From Anopheles merus (lineage: Eukaryota > Arthropoda > Insecta > Diptera > Culicidae), in assembly GCF_017562075.2 (NCBI RefSeq), contig NC_054084.1, positions 29,480,308-29,544,307 of the forward strand: 64,000 nt of DNA, read 5' to 3'. Positions 49,301-61,850 of the stretch are shown piece after piece. The notes under the pieces were generated by a model that worked only from the letters and a program-made list of their open reading frames with translations, did no database searches and was not told the origin of the DNA. Within the stretch, counting starts at the first letter, position 1; each line of letters opens with the position of its first letter. The position numbers were made by a program, and so were the translations under genes.

Positions 49301-52300
49301 GTTTGAGAAAGATGAATGGCCACAGATTGGTGTGTGGTGCGGTTCTGATGACAGCGGCATGCCTAACAATGTCAGCCAATTCATGCTCGGTTTGAAGCAA
49401 CACGAGCGAGAAAAGGAAATTCACAACGAAAATATTCCTTTACAGAAAAAGATCAGAAAAATCCAAACATCAACGTTAAACCAAGAGAAAAGCGAGAGAG
49501 ATTAAAAGCTGTTGGATTTGTTGTTTAATAGAGACGACACTGTGCAAAGTGGAAATGTTTTTTAGACAGGGTACTCAAGCAACATGTAGAATTCACACTG
49601 AGCCTTCTGAAGCATGCTATTTTTTGGAGTGTTCTATATATTTTTTTAAATGCTGGTTGTTTTCTTTTTTTGCTGACCAGCTGAAAAATGTATTGCAGGG
49701 CAGGAAAACGAGAAAATCGACATCTGGCGTAGGCCGCTTCGTGGTTGACGTGACAGGAGCGAAATTATTTTGGACAGTTAGCGGAATAAATTGGCCTGTT
49801 CTTGCATTCTGTTGCCGGATTGTGTCCATGAGCTAGAAGAGCTGGAATGGATTGCTTTTGTGTGTCACAATATTTTTTTTTATAGTATTATTTCAGTGTT
49901 TTTGTTATGATTACCCTTCAAGTTGATGTGTTGTTTATGAGACTGACAGGTAGCTCTTAAAGGGGATCTTTGGCGTTGATTATTTGCCGTTAGGGAATCT
50001 GGAGGCTATTTGCTCTATTGTATCACGGAAAAATACCACCACTGCAATACATTCATCAACATTTAAACACCAAAAGGGAGTTTAAGGTTGCACTAAATTT
50101 GGACACCATCCAGCATTATCGTTAATTGCGCGTGAGATACATAATTTGAATTTGGCTTGTTCTACACGCACCGTACACTGCGGGCGATAATGGTTGGTTG
50201 ATATTGATCCATGTTAAACCGTAACAGACTACGCTGCTATATAATTGCTGAAACAATTGGAAAATTGAGCTTTGCATAGTTTAATAAATTCGTTGTTTGC
50301 TTTGTATAATTATTCCATAATATTTAACTAAAACGATTCGAATGCAAAGTATTCGACATTTCGCAACAATCTAGTTTGGTGTACATGAAAGTGATTTTAC
50401 TCATTTTGTTTCATTTTGCTATAGCTGTTAGAACTATGTTTTTTGTATACAAGTCAAGTATTTTTTTATGCTCTTGAATCGGTGAGTGTTAGATGTAATC
50501 ACAAAATTGCATTTCAATTCACTGCTTGATCCATTTACGAACGTGATCTTTCATCAGGTATATGATGAAGTGCAAGTGATGATTTTTTGAATGCGAAAAA
50601 ACGTAGGTGTGCTAGTTTAACTGGAAAATTGGGTTATTTCCCATTAAAAAAGTTCATTGTCTCATTTAAAGTTACGTTAAAATGGTTTATTAAGCTCATC
50701 TTGTATGGAACACATCAAACAGTTTGTGTTATTTCTCACGCTAGTTGAAAAACTGCATCAAAAATCTTACATGATTGTGGTATAACCTTCACCACACTGA
50801 TGTTGATTGGGTTGACCACTACTAGGCCAATTTCATTTGGTGCATTTGGCTCACGGCGAAATGCACAAGGAGAAATTCAGACATTGCCTTCCGTAGTTCG
50901 TTGAAAGAGTAAAAGAACGTGTTGTGCATTAAAATCAAAGTTCGTTTACGATGGTCGAGCTTACTGCACTTGTGATTTCGATGCATGGAGCTTAATGGAC
51001 AAGATTGCTATAGTCAGAGTTCATTTTGGTTCCAACTATATATTTTTATCATGACACCTTAAATAGAATAAAATTTTCATTCAAACTTTGTTAATTGCAA
51101 TTGAAAAAAATACTTCCACTACCATCTCAACCAGGATGGTGCTCCCATAGTCCACCAAGACAGACCAACTTTACCGGCAGCAAAATCGACGAGCAATTCA
51201 AAGAAAACCCCAAAATGATGCTCTTACATGGAAGCTCACACGAGAGGAATAATATTACCAGCCAGATCTGAATCGGTACGCTCGCCGATCCAAAGGCAAA
51301 AATGGACTGTCTGTTCGATGAACTCAAGCTAACTTAGACAGGACATGTGCATACTGGTAAGACTGGTCGAATAATTCCATTCCAGCCCAGCATCACGAGT
51401 GACTTTAGCTTTTTCAGCAAAATTATACACATCGCTGTGTACATGCTGTGAATATCGAATGCGTTTGTGCTGTGTTCTTGGGGTCGAGGTCAAACCGGAA
51501 ACCAGACGGATGAAGTCTCATTCACAACGCAGGTGGAATGAACGAAGAGGCTGTGAAATGAAATCAGGGCCGGAAGATGAGCCAAATTCATAGTTTGAAA
51601 GAATGGAGAGTCGGTGTATTTTAAGAGATGGAAGGACAGCCGTTGATGAGCGCCCGGTGATGAGTTTTTCTTTGATAAAGAATCGTGTTGATTTTTCATT
51701 TGAATTAAAGTTATCCATTTTGGTGAATAAATTATGGACGATAAAAGTACTTAAGGGGTGATGATGATGTTAATTTGTCATTTGCCGAAAAGCCAAAACC
51801 GTTCTGATTTGCTTTGAATGCTCTTCTCAGACTTTATGAGATAAAGAGAAATGGAACAAAACGTGATTGCTCACTAAAGCTGAACTGAGTTAGAGCATTT
51901 CCATAAAGCTTGGAATGCTTTGGAAGGAGATAAAGTCACAGTTTGTTCAACCTGGCTTATGATTATCGGCATGTTCATCAACATATTTCGAAGACAGTGA
52001 TTCTAACAAGACTGGAATGCTTTTCAACATTTGCTGCCAGTAATCAGTAGTCGCATAATATTTGCTTCAGTATCGACAAAACGGGATCTTGTTGGTGAAT
52101 AATTCACGTTCATAAAATAATTCATACCCACGAGAGGTGGAGGCACATTTCATCTACCCAAATATATCACACATGATATGTTGAGGTGCTTCACCCGACC
52201 GACACGTCCTGCTGAGACTAGACAAGATAGACTTTATCGCTTACCTATGATTCAGTGATTTTTCGATAAACTTCCTGCCAAGTGCCCAGGCTGGTCGGAA

Positions 52301-55300
52301 TGGTCGATGGCGATGCTCTGTGTGAAGGGTAAATTATGCAGTGCATGTGTGTGGGGGGAATAAGCTCATTTAAGCTGATTTGTAGCCGAATCGCTTTCCT
52401 ACCGCTTGGATCGATGGGCAATTACTACGCACTGTTGCATACGCCAAGAGAAAACAGAAAATATGTTGGAGGTGGAATCTATACAATAAAAAGAAGATGA
52501 GAAAAAGCAGAAAAGTTTCATCATCTCGCTCATCGCTTCTCCGTAACCGTTTTTTGTTTGAGTTTAGTAGGCTACAGTGTTTAGAGGTAAGCTTTTAATA
52601 TCTTTAGTGACAAATGGCGACGAATTTGTTGTTCGTTATTATTGCATATTGTAGGAGCAACATGCCTAAGAATAGATGGTTTATGAGCATAAATAAATAT
52701 TTATAACATGCGTATCAATAATTATTATTTCTAAATAAACAGGACCCTTAATAAAGAAACTGTTTGCAGAATATTCCTTCTTTTGTCAAAAAGACTGATA
52801 ACTCCATGATAAATATTTCAATCCCTTGCAGCTGGAAAGTCAATTAATGAATGACCTCATTGCAATTTAGAAACACATAAACATTATTAATTGACCGACG
52901 GAAGCAAGCCATTCATTAAATGCTCTCTTTCTCAACCACTCTGTACTGCTTCTATGTGGTAGCCAGCGTTCAAGAAGAGGACATTAGTTTGGCAGAAGAT
53001 TGCCTGCCAGTTGGTTCCAATAAATGCCATTATTGAACACCTTAACTATTAGAAACTAATTGTGGTGCAATGGCTCGAAAGGATCGTTGATGCTATGACA
53101 AATGAAAAAGTATTTAGCTACACACGCTTAGTTTTTAGGTCACTAAGTAGTGCAAGCTGTCAGATGTTTTTTTAATGATTGTCTGAGACGTTTTATTGCT
53201 AAATCTTTTGCATTAAGTACTGCGAAGTAGGCTATTTTTATCATTTATATCAGGTTTGGAAACTAAAAAACACAGATATTTCTCTTGTGCAGAACAAACA
53301 AGCAAATACAGGGAAGGCAGTGAAATAGAAAAAGCGTATTTTCCACAAGAAACCAGCAAGCCAACAATATGTTTTTGAAACTTTTCAGCAGGGGTCTGTA
53401 TACTCAAAGCTTATTAGTCCCGACCACAGCGGGTTGTCATGGTGTACTGCTTTCCCTGAATTCCCATTTCCCTTCAGGCGAAGAGAGCAGCGGTGTTGTG
53501 TTTGCTTTTCTTCCGGATCCGCTCGTGTGCTTGGGTTGCTTTTTATTTTTTTCAATTCCATCGATAACATTGTAGCAACAAAAAAGAAACATACACACAC
53601 TCTGATCGATTCACTTGAACAGCCATTAAGCTGATCCATATTGTTTGGAGTGGCTAGAGTGTAACCGTGTAGTGTTAGCTGGTGAACGACATAAATCATT
53701 TTCGAAACCATTCAAAAGACTCCGCTTTTGTGGTTGAACGCTAACCAACGCAACAATCGATGGGACGACTTTGACGTGACGGTTAACACGCTTCAAGACA
53801 TCGACACTCTATCTGTCCGGAGAGCAGTGACGTTCTGCATTCTGTGAAGAAATTTATCATTAAACGGCCTACGGCTGGCAAAGGTCATTTATCTAAGTGC
53901 AGCACCGCTAGATTTATGATCCCAGCGTGCATATTGGCTCACACCGAAGCCTTTGGCATGTAGTGTTGTGAAAATCATCTTCGTTGGTTAATAGGGGTCG
54001 GTTTATTCTGAATCCGTAAGCTGCGTGTTCGAGAGGCACTCGTGTGGTGATTGAGAAGATATTTACCCTAGGCACAATGGTTTGCCTTTAAGCCTAACAA
54101 GGAATTGTGTGTTGATTGTGACGAGTTACTTGCTCAACTTTCAGTTGCAATAAACTACATCACTTTCCATCAAACGACGCCAAAAGCTGATCATAAAATA
54201 AGAAATATAGAAGCTGTGTTGTCCTACTCGCTATAAGCTCCAAATTTGGTTACATTTGAGCTTTATTTTTGCGGAAAATTGACACACAAGTGAATGGTTT
54301 ATGTACTCCCGGGGAGTGGGGGGGAGGGGAATCCTTTTAAAATGACACAACGCAACTCAAACGAATTTCACAATCATTTTCCGTTGATATGGAGTGCCGT
54401 ACGGGTAGTCAATATTGACACGCTAGAAACCACTTTATACGACCGTGTTTCTGGTGAAACCGTAGCTTTTGTACCGTAGCAGACATTTTCAGAGCAAAAT
54501 TAAAAGAAAAACCAGATCTTTGATGTTTTTGGTGAATGTTGTGTCTTCGAGAGCCTTGATTAGGGCATAAAACTTGGAAATGTCAATTTAATGTCATTGT
54601 TGTTTGACGTTTATGAAAAAAATCAGAAACTTTTATAGTATGTTTAGAGTGTTTTTAAAACATACATACATTTAAAACATTTCAAGACTTAAATGTCTTT
54701 TTGATGTTAAAAAGAACGGAATCTTCAATCTTACTTTAGCCGCATGGCCAAAATACAAACACAAACCAAGTTTAATGCTACTTTCTATAGGGCACCTTGG
54801 GCACTGTATGTGTGTGTGAATCAATATGCAAGTGAGCAAAACTTGTGCTTGCTCCATCCCAGTGCATGTTTGCTGCGCAATATGCAATCAGATAGCGTCA
54901 GCATCGTTTTCCGTTTCTTCGGGTTTGCGGAGCCATTGTTAGCTGTAACCCGGCACTCAAAAGAAGGTTCAAAATGGCAGGAAATAGAACAGGAAAAGAC
55001 AAATTCAGCCAGACTCATTAACAGAACATTTCATCCTACTTCCCTGTCACTCCGCAAACTGTAAGGATCGGAAACAAGTTTAGAATCGGAATGGAAGGCA
55101 CAAACCTTCAATCGTTTTTCTGAAAGAAGGTTTGCATGTGTACGTGTCTGTAGTTTCACTTTGTTAATGTATTGCAAATAAGCAAACAAACACAAAAATT
55201 TCTTACGAATTGGTAAAGAAACTATGTGACTTCCGAAAATTTGTGATATTTCTAGAAATGATTTCCAAAGTTGTTTCAAAATATTTTGCGTTTCAACAAA

Positions 55301-58300
55301 AGACACAAAAGATGTTTCAAATGTTTTTATACAAAGCAAAAATATCGGCTATACACTCAAAGCAAATATGTTTGTCAAAACCCTCTGTTTCGATCATCTT
55401 CTGCGCACTCGTCTCTTAATCCCGTTCTTCTTTCACGAGACGAATTTCCCCCCCCCCCAGTGTTTGCTCGTTAATGGCTGATTGGTAATCCGGTGAGCGA
55501 GTAGGAGGCGAATGGAATCTTTTCTATCTTGAGCCGTGCCGTTGGGCTGTCTCTTGTTTGCATTCGGTGTTTGCATTGCGGCTGAGGATGAGTAAAGGAT
55601 TTGCAATTTTCTCTTTCATTAAGCACTCCTCACACCAAGATAGGATCTGTCCAGGCAAAAGCGTGGCTTCTATATCTACTAGCGCCTTTACACAGTCATA
55701 TGTTAGGCTTAATAAAATGTTTGCTTTACGGCCGGTCGGTTGGTGCTTTTGCTCACTACCAAACGGGTATGTGATTGCTACACTCCTTCCGGTTTAGAGC
55801 ATATTCTTGCATATTCTTTTCACAGTTTATGACCGTTTGTTTCGTGGCGAGGAAACAAAAAGCACACGATAATTCCCATGCAAATGAGAGGGCTTGATTA
55901 TGCATCATTGAATCATTTCATAACGTGATTTGTTGATGTACAAAATTTGCTTCGCATGCTTTGAATGTTCTACACACATGATGGGAGGATAATGTACACG
56001 CACAATGAATTTGATGATCTGTACAACTATTTTTTATAAGCATGATTATTGGCATTGTTGTAATTGAATGTAAAATTTATTATTTTATTCAGTTTTATTG
56101 TAATTTTATAACGCTTAATTGTCCTTCCCGTGGAGTAAACCGAGTAATCTACTGACTCAGCAACATGAGCTTTCCCGTTTGCTTTTCTATTTTCTCATCT
56201 CCAGCTGTTAGCGAAAGCAACCGAATGGCCTTCAGCCGGATTGTTCTCGTTTCATTGCGAATAGTTTATGATGCAGTTATGACGACCATAATTATTGCAA
56301 CATCAGCTGAATCGTAAAAAAGTCACAATTTACTATCGAACCAATCCGATCTTTGGTATGATTACGGTCAGACAAATGTATAGCGACGCATTGTACTAGC
56401 AGGTCAAAGTGTGGGTAGAAACGCCATAAAGAACTGGTCCAGTGCTGTCCAAGCAAAGGTAATTATGCGGGACATTACAGCGTCAGCGAATCATGCAGAA
56501 GTTACATTTGCCAAAAAGCTTTGCATCAGCTGCTTTACTCAGCAGAGGAGTGTTTCGCGTTCGGTTAGAGTTATACTAAAGACGAAAACCCTGTGAGGCT
56601 GATGTCTTTTACCGAATGTCACTGTGCGAGTAATTGCGCCATATTAAGGGCAAAAGATAACGAAAACTTGTCAGTTGGAATATTGTAAGTCAAATACTCA
56701 CCAAATTAAACAAGCTACAGTACAGCAATTAAAAGCATAATGCTCTCTGGAGTTTAGCGAAAAATCATTCTTATGTGGCATTATCGGCTAGAGCGGAACG
56801 TTTAGCAACTAAACCCATCTCCAGATCAATCCAGCCCGTTGGAAGGTCAGCATCATTTGCATCGATCTGAATTGCTTATCAGGTACACGTGTGCACAATT
56901 GCTGCTGACCTGCCATCGGAGCATGATAATTTTGATCCTCCCTGACCGGTTTTTTGCAGCTCCAAACACCCACAATAGAGGGGCCAGTGAACACTTCCCG
57001 GAAGGTATGATTTGATTTGCTGGTAGTGGTCCGTTTTTTTGAGCATCATATTTTAAACAACACCTTCAGACAAGAGTTAAAGAGCATGTATATGGCTGCT
57101 AAATCTACCTGTAGCAGCGCGGTCTTGTGGAATGTCTGAGGAGGATGGAAATGAGTGGGAGGTATTGAGTTGATGAGTAAAAGAACAAAAAAGCAGAAAA
57201 ACCCATCGCTCACAGCATGGCAGGGTTCTTTCCGCAAAGGGATTTCGTGCAGAGTGGACGAGAAAATGCTTTCAAACAGTCCGACCCCCAGGGTGGCTGA
57301 TAGCCAGGTGTCTATGTTTGTAACCTGGATATTTGGCTACAGAAATGTGCCAATTTTGTGTTCTGTTTATTGTGGTGCCAGTCACCTGTAGCTTACTGCC
57401 CTGCTGCGCGTTGGTCATGGAGTTGTGCAAATGTGATGACTCTATGGTTTTAGTAGTGTGAAAACGTGGGAGAATTTAACAATGAATGTAACCATAAAAA
57501 TCAGGCTAATTCTGATTGATAATGGGCCAAGTGTGTTCCCAGAAAGGTTGTAGCTCAATCATTATGAACATTTTGATTACAAAGACTTGTATTCTTTATG
57601 CATCGCACATCCAAAGTAAATTTACGAGTGACTCTTCTTGAACATGCTGATTTTGATTGGACAGAAATAGTATCCTTTTGATGTTGATTTAAAATAAATG
57701 AGACATATAAGTGGTCACATCAATGAAAGATATTAGGTTGTTAAGCAGTTTACTTACGCAGAGGCTTATAGATTTTCTCAGCACACCATCTTGTAGCACT
57801 CTGTCTTACTACCAATCACTGTAAACCCACCGTGACAATACGATCCGTGATTAAAGTACCACGACCCATCGAAAGGTTAATTTTAACATTCTACAACTTA
57901 ATAATTCAAGCTTCCCACGATAGTGCCGGTAAGAAGATAGCGTGGAGAACGTGTCATGTGTATGTTAGTCGTTCTCATTGTATTTCTTGGTGATTAATTT
58001 CACCCTAGCCTGTACCTGTACCGGTCTATTATCAGTTGGATATTAGCACACAATATCGAGACGTTTCAAAGGGATGATGTTGACGTGATATTACCAAATT
58101 TAATTAGCTACATTGCAGTCAAAGCCGTTCTCACATATGCGAACGTAGCGTGGCGTTGACGGTTCGTGATGTGCATACTATCGAACTGGATGAGTCTACC
58201 AGTGAGGGAATTATTGTGTGGCAAAGCAGTCCTCTGTTGGCTTCGAAGGTGGGTCGGAAAATTGGCTCGAAAGTTTGTTTGGTTAAGGTAATTAGAGTTG

Positions 58301-61300
58301 ATGGGTTACAATATTGTATTGTTGACCTGGCGTTTCAAATTTATCGGTGAAATTTCATGCAGTTTTCAAACTAATTTACATATTTTAACATAGCCGTATT
58401 ATCCTAAAACCCACAATAATCAATGAAGTTGTCAGTACATTAGGCATCCACGTGCTGGTGTGACTTTGACATTCGATGATTGTTTTTTCCACACAACTCC
58501 TAGCAATTTAGTCGTGGAATCCGCCACGATTGTGCACACCTCTTCGCTAAGTTCCACTTGAATTTGTGGTTGGAAAATTGTTGGTCAACCCTTCACAGTT
58601 TCAATCGGTTTTGACCATCACGGTCGTGTCGATGTGAAATTCAACGAAAATGAACTCCAGCTATGGGGAAATGTCAGTAGGTGGCAGCTTCACCCCAAGG
58701 CATCCGCTCTGTACATTCAATCGAGTTCGAGCGAGAATGTTTGGCTCTCAGTTAATTTCGCAAGTGTCGATGCAGAAGTTTGTGTGCCTTAAGCATAGAA
58801 ATTGACCGTCATCCACTAATGAGTTTTCGGTGTGAATGTAAAATTCAATGACCACGGGTCACGCACAAGTGAAAAGGGCGTGTGTGTGGAGATTTCGCTT
58901 ATGTTTGCAACAGAGGTAAAGCGAGTGAGATTGAAATTAAACGGGAAACTTCTGTGCTGGAACTGGCACTGAGTGAATAGAAGTTCTTTTGGACGGTCGG
59001 CGATTGCCATCGATTGCGTTGATGAAACATGATCACAGGGGCTGCTTCGGGGGTAGTTGGGGAAATTGTGAGGTAAGATTAGTTCGCTCATTCGTACACT
59101 GCAAAAACACTCACCTAGATCGGGCTAGTCGGCGGTTCAACCTTTTTCACTTCACTTTTTCTCGCGCTCATGCTGTGCATGATGCATGATATTCTATTTC
59201 CTGCTCGAACGTTGAACGAATGTTGTCAGCGGCGTGACAGATTCCGAGGGTGGGATCCCTGCTGCATGTTGCGTGTGATATTAGCTAGTTGCACCATCAG
59301 CACCATGTGTGTCTACGGGGCGTGAGTATACTGCCATGATGCCGTCGGACATGCCGATGCAATAAATCATTCAAATGTTGCGCATCGACAGACCCTGCAG
59401 GAGGCCGGTGACAGTTGGATAACGTTTCGAATAAGCGCAAAGGTTGTAGTGTCGGTTTTGATTGGTGCTGCTTTCGTTTTTTGCGAATGGTTGGATTATC
59501 CGTGAGTGGATTGGTTGTGTTGAGCGTGTGTTTCGGAATTGAATGTTTGCGCGTTTTAAGCAGTGATTGACAGGAGAAAGGTACTTTATTATTCAACGTA
59601 TTGCATTTGCCTTAGTGTTTTAATTTTGTTGCGAAAGAGAAAATGTTGATTGCATGGAATTCGATCCAAGAATTTATTTCCTGTTCATCGAACTCATTAT
59701 GTGCAAATTAAGTGTTAATTATGTTAAATGTACCAAAAAGATAGGAAACTTGGGAACGTGTACTTGATGAAATGTGGTGCAAACTCAATAAGAGTGTTTT
59801 ATGATTAAAAAATATCGCTCAAAATTTTAAGTTTAATCCCTAAAGTAATGATCTTCTTATGATCTTCTATTATTTTATTCTTAGCATTGCAAAAAAAACT
59901 TGTTAAGAGAATAGTAGGATGATGTTTGTGAGTTGGTGGCAAACTTGGTTCCCAAAATCCAAATACCTCCCTGCTCAGCCCCCACTCATCACACTGATAC
60001 CGTTTCACTTTCGCTAATGAGTGCTTCCGTAAGCTTCGCCAATAATCAGAACAATCCGTGCGGCAGTGAGCGGCAGAAGGTGCGTAATTGTTCTAAATAC
60101 GATTCCGGTTTCTGGCCCATATCAGTGCGAAGGTCAGAAAGTCAGCAAGTAAATCATTTCAACGATTCGTCATTGTCAATCAACGTCCACTCGGTTGCGT
60201 TTGGAACGCGCTGGCATCGCTTTCATTCGGCATCAGCCGTTAGTGAAACTAGGCCGGGTATATTTTGCTAAGCGTTTGCCAGTATGCGTCACGTTTGCGT
60301 CACAAATGACTGTACCGAGCCGGAAAGAACGTCCGAAGCAGTATAAGCTCGCGCTCGCATCAAAGCGGTCGGTCATTAGCAGAGCTCAGGCACACCAAAA
60401 AGGGATGATGATGGTAGGCGCTATCGATGGGCGCTTTTGAACGTAGCGCACGGTAAACTTGACGAGCTGAGGGTAGAGAACGGCCACCCTACTTTACAGG
60501 GCGGCTGTGCGTACAAAGCGAAATGCCGAAACGGAAACCATTACTTTCATTTGAATAATTTTGAATTCATCATTCATTGGGATGCAAAATTTGTTGGAAA
60601 ATTGAAGTGGTTAATTTTGTGGGTGCCGTACGGTGGCCGAACAAAGACTTCTTTTGAGGCTGACCAGTTAAACAAACAGCAAAAAACACTTACTCTTTAA
60701 TGGTGTACTCGTGCTTTCGTCTATTTGGACCGAGTTGAAAGCGTTTTAATTGGTGAGGTAAGTTTTGCGTGAAAGCTCAGTTTGTGGAAATGATGCAAAT
60801 CAGGAAAAGGTCCACAAGTTGAGGATAGTTTTTGCGTGACTTGCGTAAACGGAGGCAATTTGCTAAAGGTTTTCATAATCAAATCCTCGTACGAATTTGT
60901 TAAAGTTGTAATGATTTTGCAACGAAAAAGGGATCAAGAAGCAACCAGAATGAGAACGCTGTTTTAGGGTCCAAACATCATCCAGCAATGTAAAATCCTA
61001 CTCAACAAAAATGGAAAATATGTACACTGTCTAGGCACAGCATAACCCTCACATGAAGACAACTTCCCATACGAGTTGAACGGTGAAAGAAAAAACGAAC
61101 CACATCACGCACAAACAAACGGTTGATTGTGTTCCAATTTAATGGGCCTGGCCTGCGGAGAATGGATCCGAGGCAAATGAAAATGACAGTAAGCGTTAAG
61201 AAGCAGACAAGATTTTTTCCTATTCTACTCTGTTCGTTATCGTGCATGTTATGAGATGGAGGATGTGTGCGTGTATGTCTCCCAGTCTGCCCTCACTCTG

Positions 61301-61435
61301 ATTGGAAGGGATGTTTTCGGAATAAAAGGAAGCGTCTGAATCGGCATGTATTTTTTGTGGCGATTTTTATCATTCCCTAGGGTGACATCAAGTACCTAAA
61401 CGATATGTGGATGCAAAGACGATGATTTTAAACTT
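43390..61435. other. Non-coding stretch, no gene supported
   Basis: Open frames are short and lack motifs; the longest (such as 44131-44433 and 59297-59596, both minus) fall in compositionally ordinary DNA. A GAAAATAACGCATCTG pair lies near 45559 and 45594. No RNA gene, LTR pair or further SINE was seen. Confidence 0.35.
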
Positions 61436-61669
61436 GTGTATTTTAAACAACCTGCAACATATGAGTATAAGAAGAACACTTGGTGTATGCGCTCTATTGA
61501 GCTAAAAAAATATAAAAGAGGTAATATTGCTGCACCTTACCGCTTCATTCCTGCTTTTGAAGAGCCTATTGTAGTACTGCATTTAATCGAAGCTAGCAAA
61601 AGCTCGCCCATAAAACGCTTAATCGCTGTCGCGAAAGCTTGCGATTTATTCACCAACATTGAAGGTTAA
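61436..61669 (+). CDS. Open frame of unknown origin beside an assembly gap
   Basis: A 77-residue frame, opening at GTG with no ATG, ends at TAA. The second half reads like a folded protein, with IAAPYRFIPAFEEPIVVLHL and, after three residues, a Lys/Arg-rich SSPIKRLIAVAKACDLF. Codon use is even rather than GC3-rich, which differs from the protease genes here and looks more like AT-rich bacterial DNA. No RBS-like element is obvious and no splice signal flanks it. It lies 81 bases before a run of Ns, so it may be an exon, a small bacterial contaminant at a contig end, or chance. No function is proposed. Confidence 0.3.
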   Translation: MYFKQPATYEYKKNTWCMRSIELKKYKRGNIAAPYRFIPAFEEPIVVLHLIEASKSSPIKRLIAVAKACDLFTNIEG

Positions 61670-61750
61670 CGCGTATCTACACCATTAACCTGACAACATT
61701 GTGCCGTGTAACAACGGTTTACTTCCGCCATTTTTCCGCACTTTGGCTCT

Positions 61751-61850
61751 NNNNNNNNNNNNNNNNNNNNNNNNNNNNNNNNNNNNNNNNNNNNNNNNNN
61801 NNNNNNNNNNNNNNNNNNNNNNNNNNNNNNNNNNNNNNNNNNNNNNNNNN
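61751..61850. other. Assembly gap (100 N)
   Basis: Exactly 100 unknown bases, the usual placeholder for a gap of unknown size. Order and distance across it should not be trusted. Confidence 0.99.
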
